Origin: Blastomyces gilchristii SLH14081
Taxonomy: Eukaryota; Ascomycota; Eurotiomycetes; Onygenales; Ajellomycetaceae
NCBI RefSeq assembly: GCF_000003855.2
Contig: NW_003101602.1
Location: forward strand, 1-10,005
Direction: 5' to 3'
Length of the DNA stretch: 10,005 nucleotides
The position numbers and the translations under genes are program-made. The notes beneath the pieces are model-generated. The model had not been told where the DNA came from. It did not search any database and was given only the letters and a program-made list of their open reading frames with translations. This document shows, piece by piece, positions 7,675 through 10,005 of this stretch; the first letter of the stretch is position 1, and the number at the start of each line of letters is the position of its first letter.

Positions 7675-8840
7675 ATGTCTAACAATAATATAAGAGAACC
7701 TCTGAATACAAGCATAGATACAGTGTCACAGTGACTCTGAGCAATATTGAAACTATAATAACAATAAATAGCTGATATGCATGCAACTTAATAATGTTAA
7801 TATGAAGAGATTTAATAACTAACTCACATAATTTCAATATCTACAGAATTAAATACAAAAGCACTGAAAGAATGCTTAGATACTTCTGTATATTTTAATG
7901 CTTCTGATCTCACTCTCTACTTATCATAGAGAATGACAATACTCATAAAACTGAGTGTAGATGAAGATGTCATCAGTTTATTAATCAATCAAGATTGATA
8001 TATCAATGAATGATTCAAAGATCATATGAAATAGAAGTTTCATTCATGAATCAAAGTATATGAATCAGTGTTATAAATGCCTGATAATATCATGAAATAT
8101 CTTGATATTCTGTTCTGAGATACTGCCATGTAACAGAAAGTATTAGATTGGCTACAGAATATCTGACAGAGAAATATTTCTCTTACAACATTTATCTCTG
8201 ACTTCAATATCAAGATTCTAGAAGTAGATGATTAATCTTGAGAGAATCAAATAAAGATTAGCATGCTTAAGAAGATATTAACTTTTGAACTCTTACAGAC
8301 TCTTATAAGTGTAGACAAAGACCAGACTTATGAAGACTTCTATATATAGCTTCAACAATGAATGATTGTCTTACTAAGCTCAAGAATATACAGAACAGTG
8401 ATAGAAGATGTTACATCTCAGTGACTTATACATCTGTGCTGAGAAATAATAATGATGCAGATGCTATGAATTGAGTAGACTTGAATATCTATATATAAAT
8501 AAGAGTCTTCATCATTCAGACAGGCTTCTGAGTCTCTGAGATCACTTCTGAAGAAGTCACTGATCAATATTAATATGAGATGTATATCAACTGTAACTGA
8601 TCAGAACACATTGCTTTCAACTACTGATTGATCTATGTGTCTTCATACTCAAGAGAAAGATCAGCATCTTCTTGTTTAAAAAATGAATCAGCACCTGTTC
8701 ATATCAATCACATTATATTAGAGAAAGATTCAGAAGATAACTATAAGAATGTCTCAGTGAAACAGAGAAAAGATTAGCTTCTGTTCAAATTTATAAACAG
8801 AAGCTTGAAGAGATCAGATAATAACAATTTGAAGAGAAGA
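7675..8840 (+). pseudogene. Gypsy gag relic: coiled coil, capsid region, CCHC zinc knuckle
   Basis: Gag forms the cytoplasmic virus-like particle that packages element RNA. The ATG at 7675 is chosen because it is in frame 1 with the whole downstream capsid region. Residues 20-60 form a Gln-rich coiled coil in which several Gln codons seem to have become TAA (about 7762-7815). Frame 1 then reads a capsid-like region typical of fungal Gypsy gag, including Y-F-N-A-S-D near 7900 and Q-K-V-L-D-W-L near 8134, followed by F-I-S-D-F-N (about 8202). Frame 3 takes over at about 8430-8450 and carries the knuckle at 8583-8624, with spacing C-X2-C-X4-H-X4-C. The first and last Cys read Tyr (TGT to TAT, TGC to TAC). 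Numerous TGA, TAG and TAA stops show it is dead. Confidence 0.85.
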
Positions 8841-10005
8841 TAATAATGAATGTGATTCTTATATCTACTGTGATTGATAATATGTATAATATGAAAGTCA
8901 TAATAGACAGCAGTCTATGTCACTATGCAATGATAAAATCTTCAGTTGTAAGATATTATAATCTTCAGTGTATCTCTTTATCAAAATCTCAACTTCTCAC
9001 AGGATTTGATGATTCAAAAGACATTTATACTCATTATATAATGAAGCTGATCATAGATGTGAAAGAACATCAATATGAAGATATCTATGTATATAAAGTT
9101 AATAATCTTGATTATAATCTTATATTAGAACTTATCTGACTATCTGAATAAGACATCTTATTGAACACTTAAAACAGAAGCTTGATATTCTCTAACAATG
9201 ATAGAATCTATAAAGATGACATTCACAAGACTATTGATCTGACATAGATCTCTGTCAATACCTATGAAATGCTTAGAAAAAGAAGTCATCAAAAGAATCA
9301 CTGATAGCAGAATCATGTGTCAATCTATTCTATCAGTCTGATTAATATCAAAAAGACTCTAGAAAAATTATCTCATGTTATAATAACAGATACTCATACA
9401 AAACTCTCTTAATAATATCATGAATATCTAGATGTCTTCTGATAAGATAATATTATAAACATATCTCTCTTACAAGATTCTGAAGTGAATCACAGTATCA
9501 AGTTAGAGAAAAAGAATGATAAGAATTCTGAATTATTATAAGACTCTCTTTATAACATGTTCTGAGATGAACTTCTTCTCCTTCAAAAGACACTCAATGA
9601 TCTGTTGAATAAAGAATTTATATGTATTAGCAACTCTTTCATCACAGTCTCTATTCTCTTTGTAAAGAAATCAGATAAAGAACTCTGATTCTGTGTGAAC
9701 TACTGAGATCTGAACAGATTGATAAAGAAAGATTAATATCTCTTATCTCTCATCAATGAAACCCTAGCACAGATCAGATGAGCTTAATAATTTATAAAAC
9801 TAGATATTATCACTGTGTTTCATAAGATTTGTATTACTGAAGAAGATGAATGACTTACAGCATTTCAAACACATTATAATCTCTTTGAATGAATAGTCAT
9901 ACTCTTTGAACTGACTAACACTTCCTCAGTATATTTTCAAGAAGTATATCAAACTGAGTACTCTGAGATTTTTCTTAAATTAAAGTTTTGTAATCTACTC
10001 ATCTA
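8822..10005 (+). pseudogene. Gypsy pol relic: aspartic protease and reverse transcriptase, cut by the window edge
   Basis: Frame 2 is open from after TAA at 8822 to 9139, then continues with stops. The protease cleaves the polyprotein. Its catalytic Asp is at 8906-8908 in I-I-D-S-S, where the usual Gly after D-S/T reads Ser; L-T-G-F-D-D and a degraded I-L-G-L block (I-L-E-L near 9126) follow as in fungal Gypsy proteases. RT landmarks in the same frame are DELLLLQKTLNDLL (about 9569), S-I-L-F-V-K-K (about 9650), F-C-V-N-Y-Stop-D-L-N, L-I-N-E-T-L-A-Q, and the first catalytic Asp at 9803-9805 (K-L-D-I). E-D-E-Stop-L-T-A-F and L-F-E-Stop are TGA replacements of Trp. Near the edge, the second active-site box is not visible and the sequence reads F-C-N-L-L-I. 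RNase H and integrase, if kept, lie beyond 10005. Confidence 0.9.

Noticed and set aside
1..10005. CRISPR array, bacterial operon, tRNA or rRNA
   Set aside because: No regularly spaced identical repeats, no ribosome-binding-site-led ORFs and no RNA gene signatures. The retroelement content is fungal.

Overview
The window looks like a transposon graveyard from the AT-rich, gene-free compartment of a filamentous fungus, most likely an ascomycete (Pezizomycotina). This rests on the fungal style of the Gypsy and Tad1/CgT1-like LINE proteins and on their RIP-like decay. By eye, almost all C or G lies in CT/TC, GA/AG or TG/CA steps. I found only one CpG (4268-4269) outside two short islands. I see no intact host gene, no tRNA or rRNA, and nothing bacterial. 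All coding matter is relic, recognised by conserved motifs that run through in-frame stops.

Layout. 1-714: AT-rich sequence without a recognised gene. 715-830: tandem repeat of a 53-bp unit. 831-1012: a CpG-containing insert flanked by TTTGAT on both sides. 1019-3378: featureless RIP-type sequence, purine-rich on the minus strand, with an acidic/RS-rich low-complexity stretch near 1655-1853. 3379-4599, minus strand: the 3' part of a Gypsy pol, with integrase core D,D(35)E, GPY/F module and C-terminal tail in one continuous frame. About 4588-6958, plus strand: a 5'-truncated LINE with reverse transcriptase, RNase H and a terminal CCHC, apparently inserted head-on into that integrase. 7058 to about 7366: a second CpG-bearing island that looks like an LTR (TGT...ACA ends, short hairpin, TATA box). 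7675-10005, plus strand: a second Gypsy element with gag (coiled coil, capsid region, CCHC knuckle), protease and reverse transcriptase, cut by the window edge.

The elements do not cooperate; they record successive nested insertions followed by mutational silencing. The likely order is: minus Gypsy, then LINE into it, then the plus Gypsy, with heavy C-to-T decay of all three. The two short CpG islands appear to have arrived late or escaped the decay. I did not find a new biological system. The most informative signals are the two spared islands, the mutation signature (Trp codons becoming TGA), and the LINE/integrase junction near 4576-4611.
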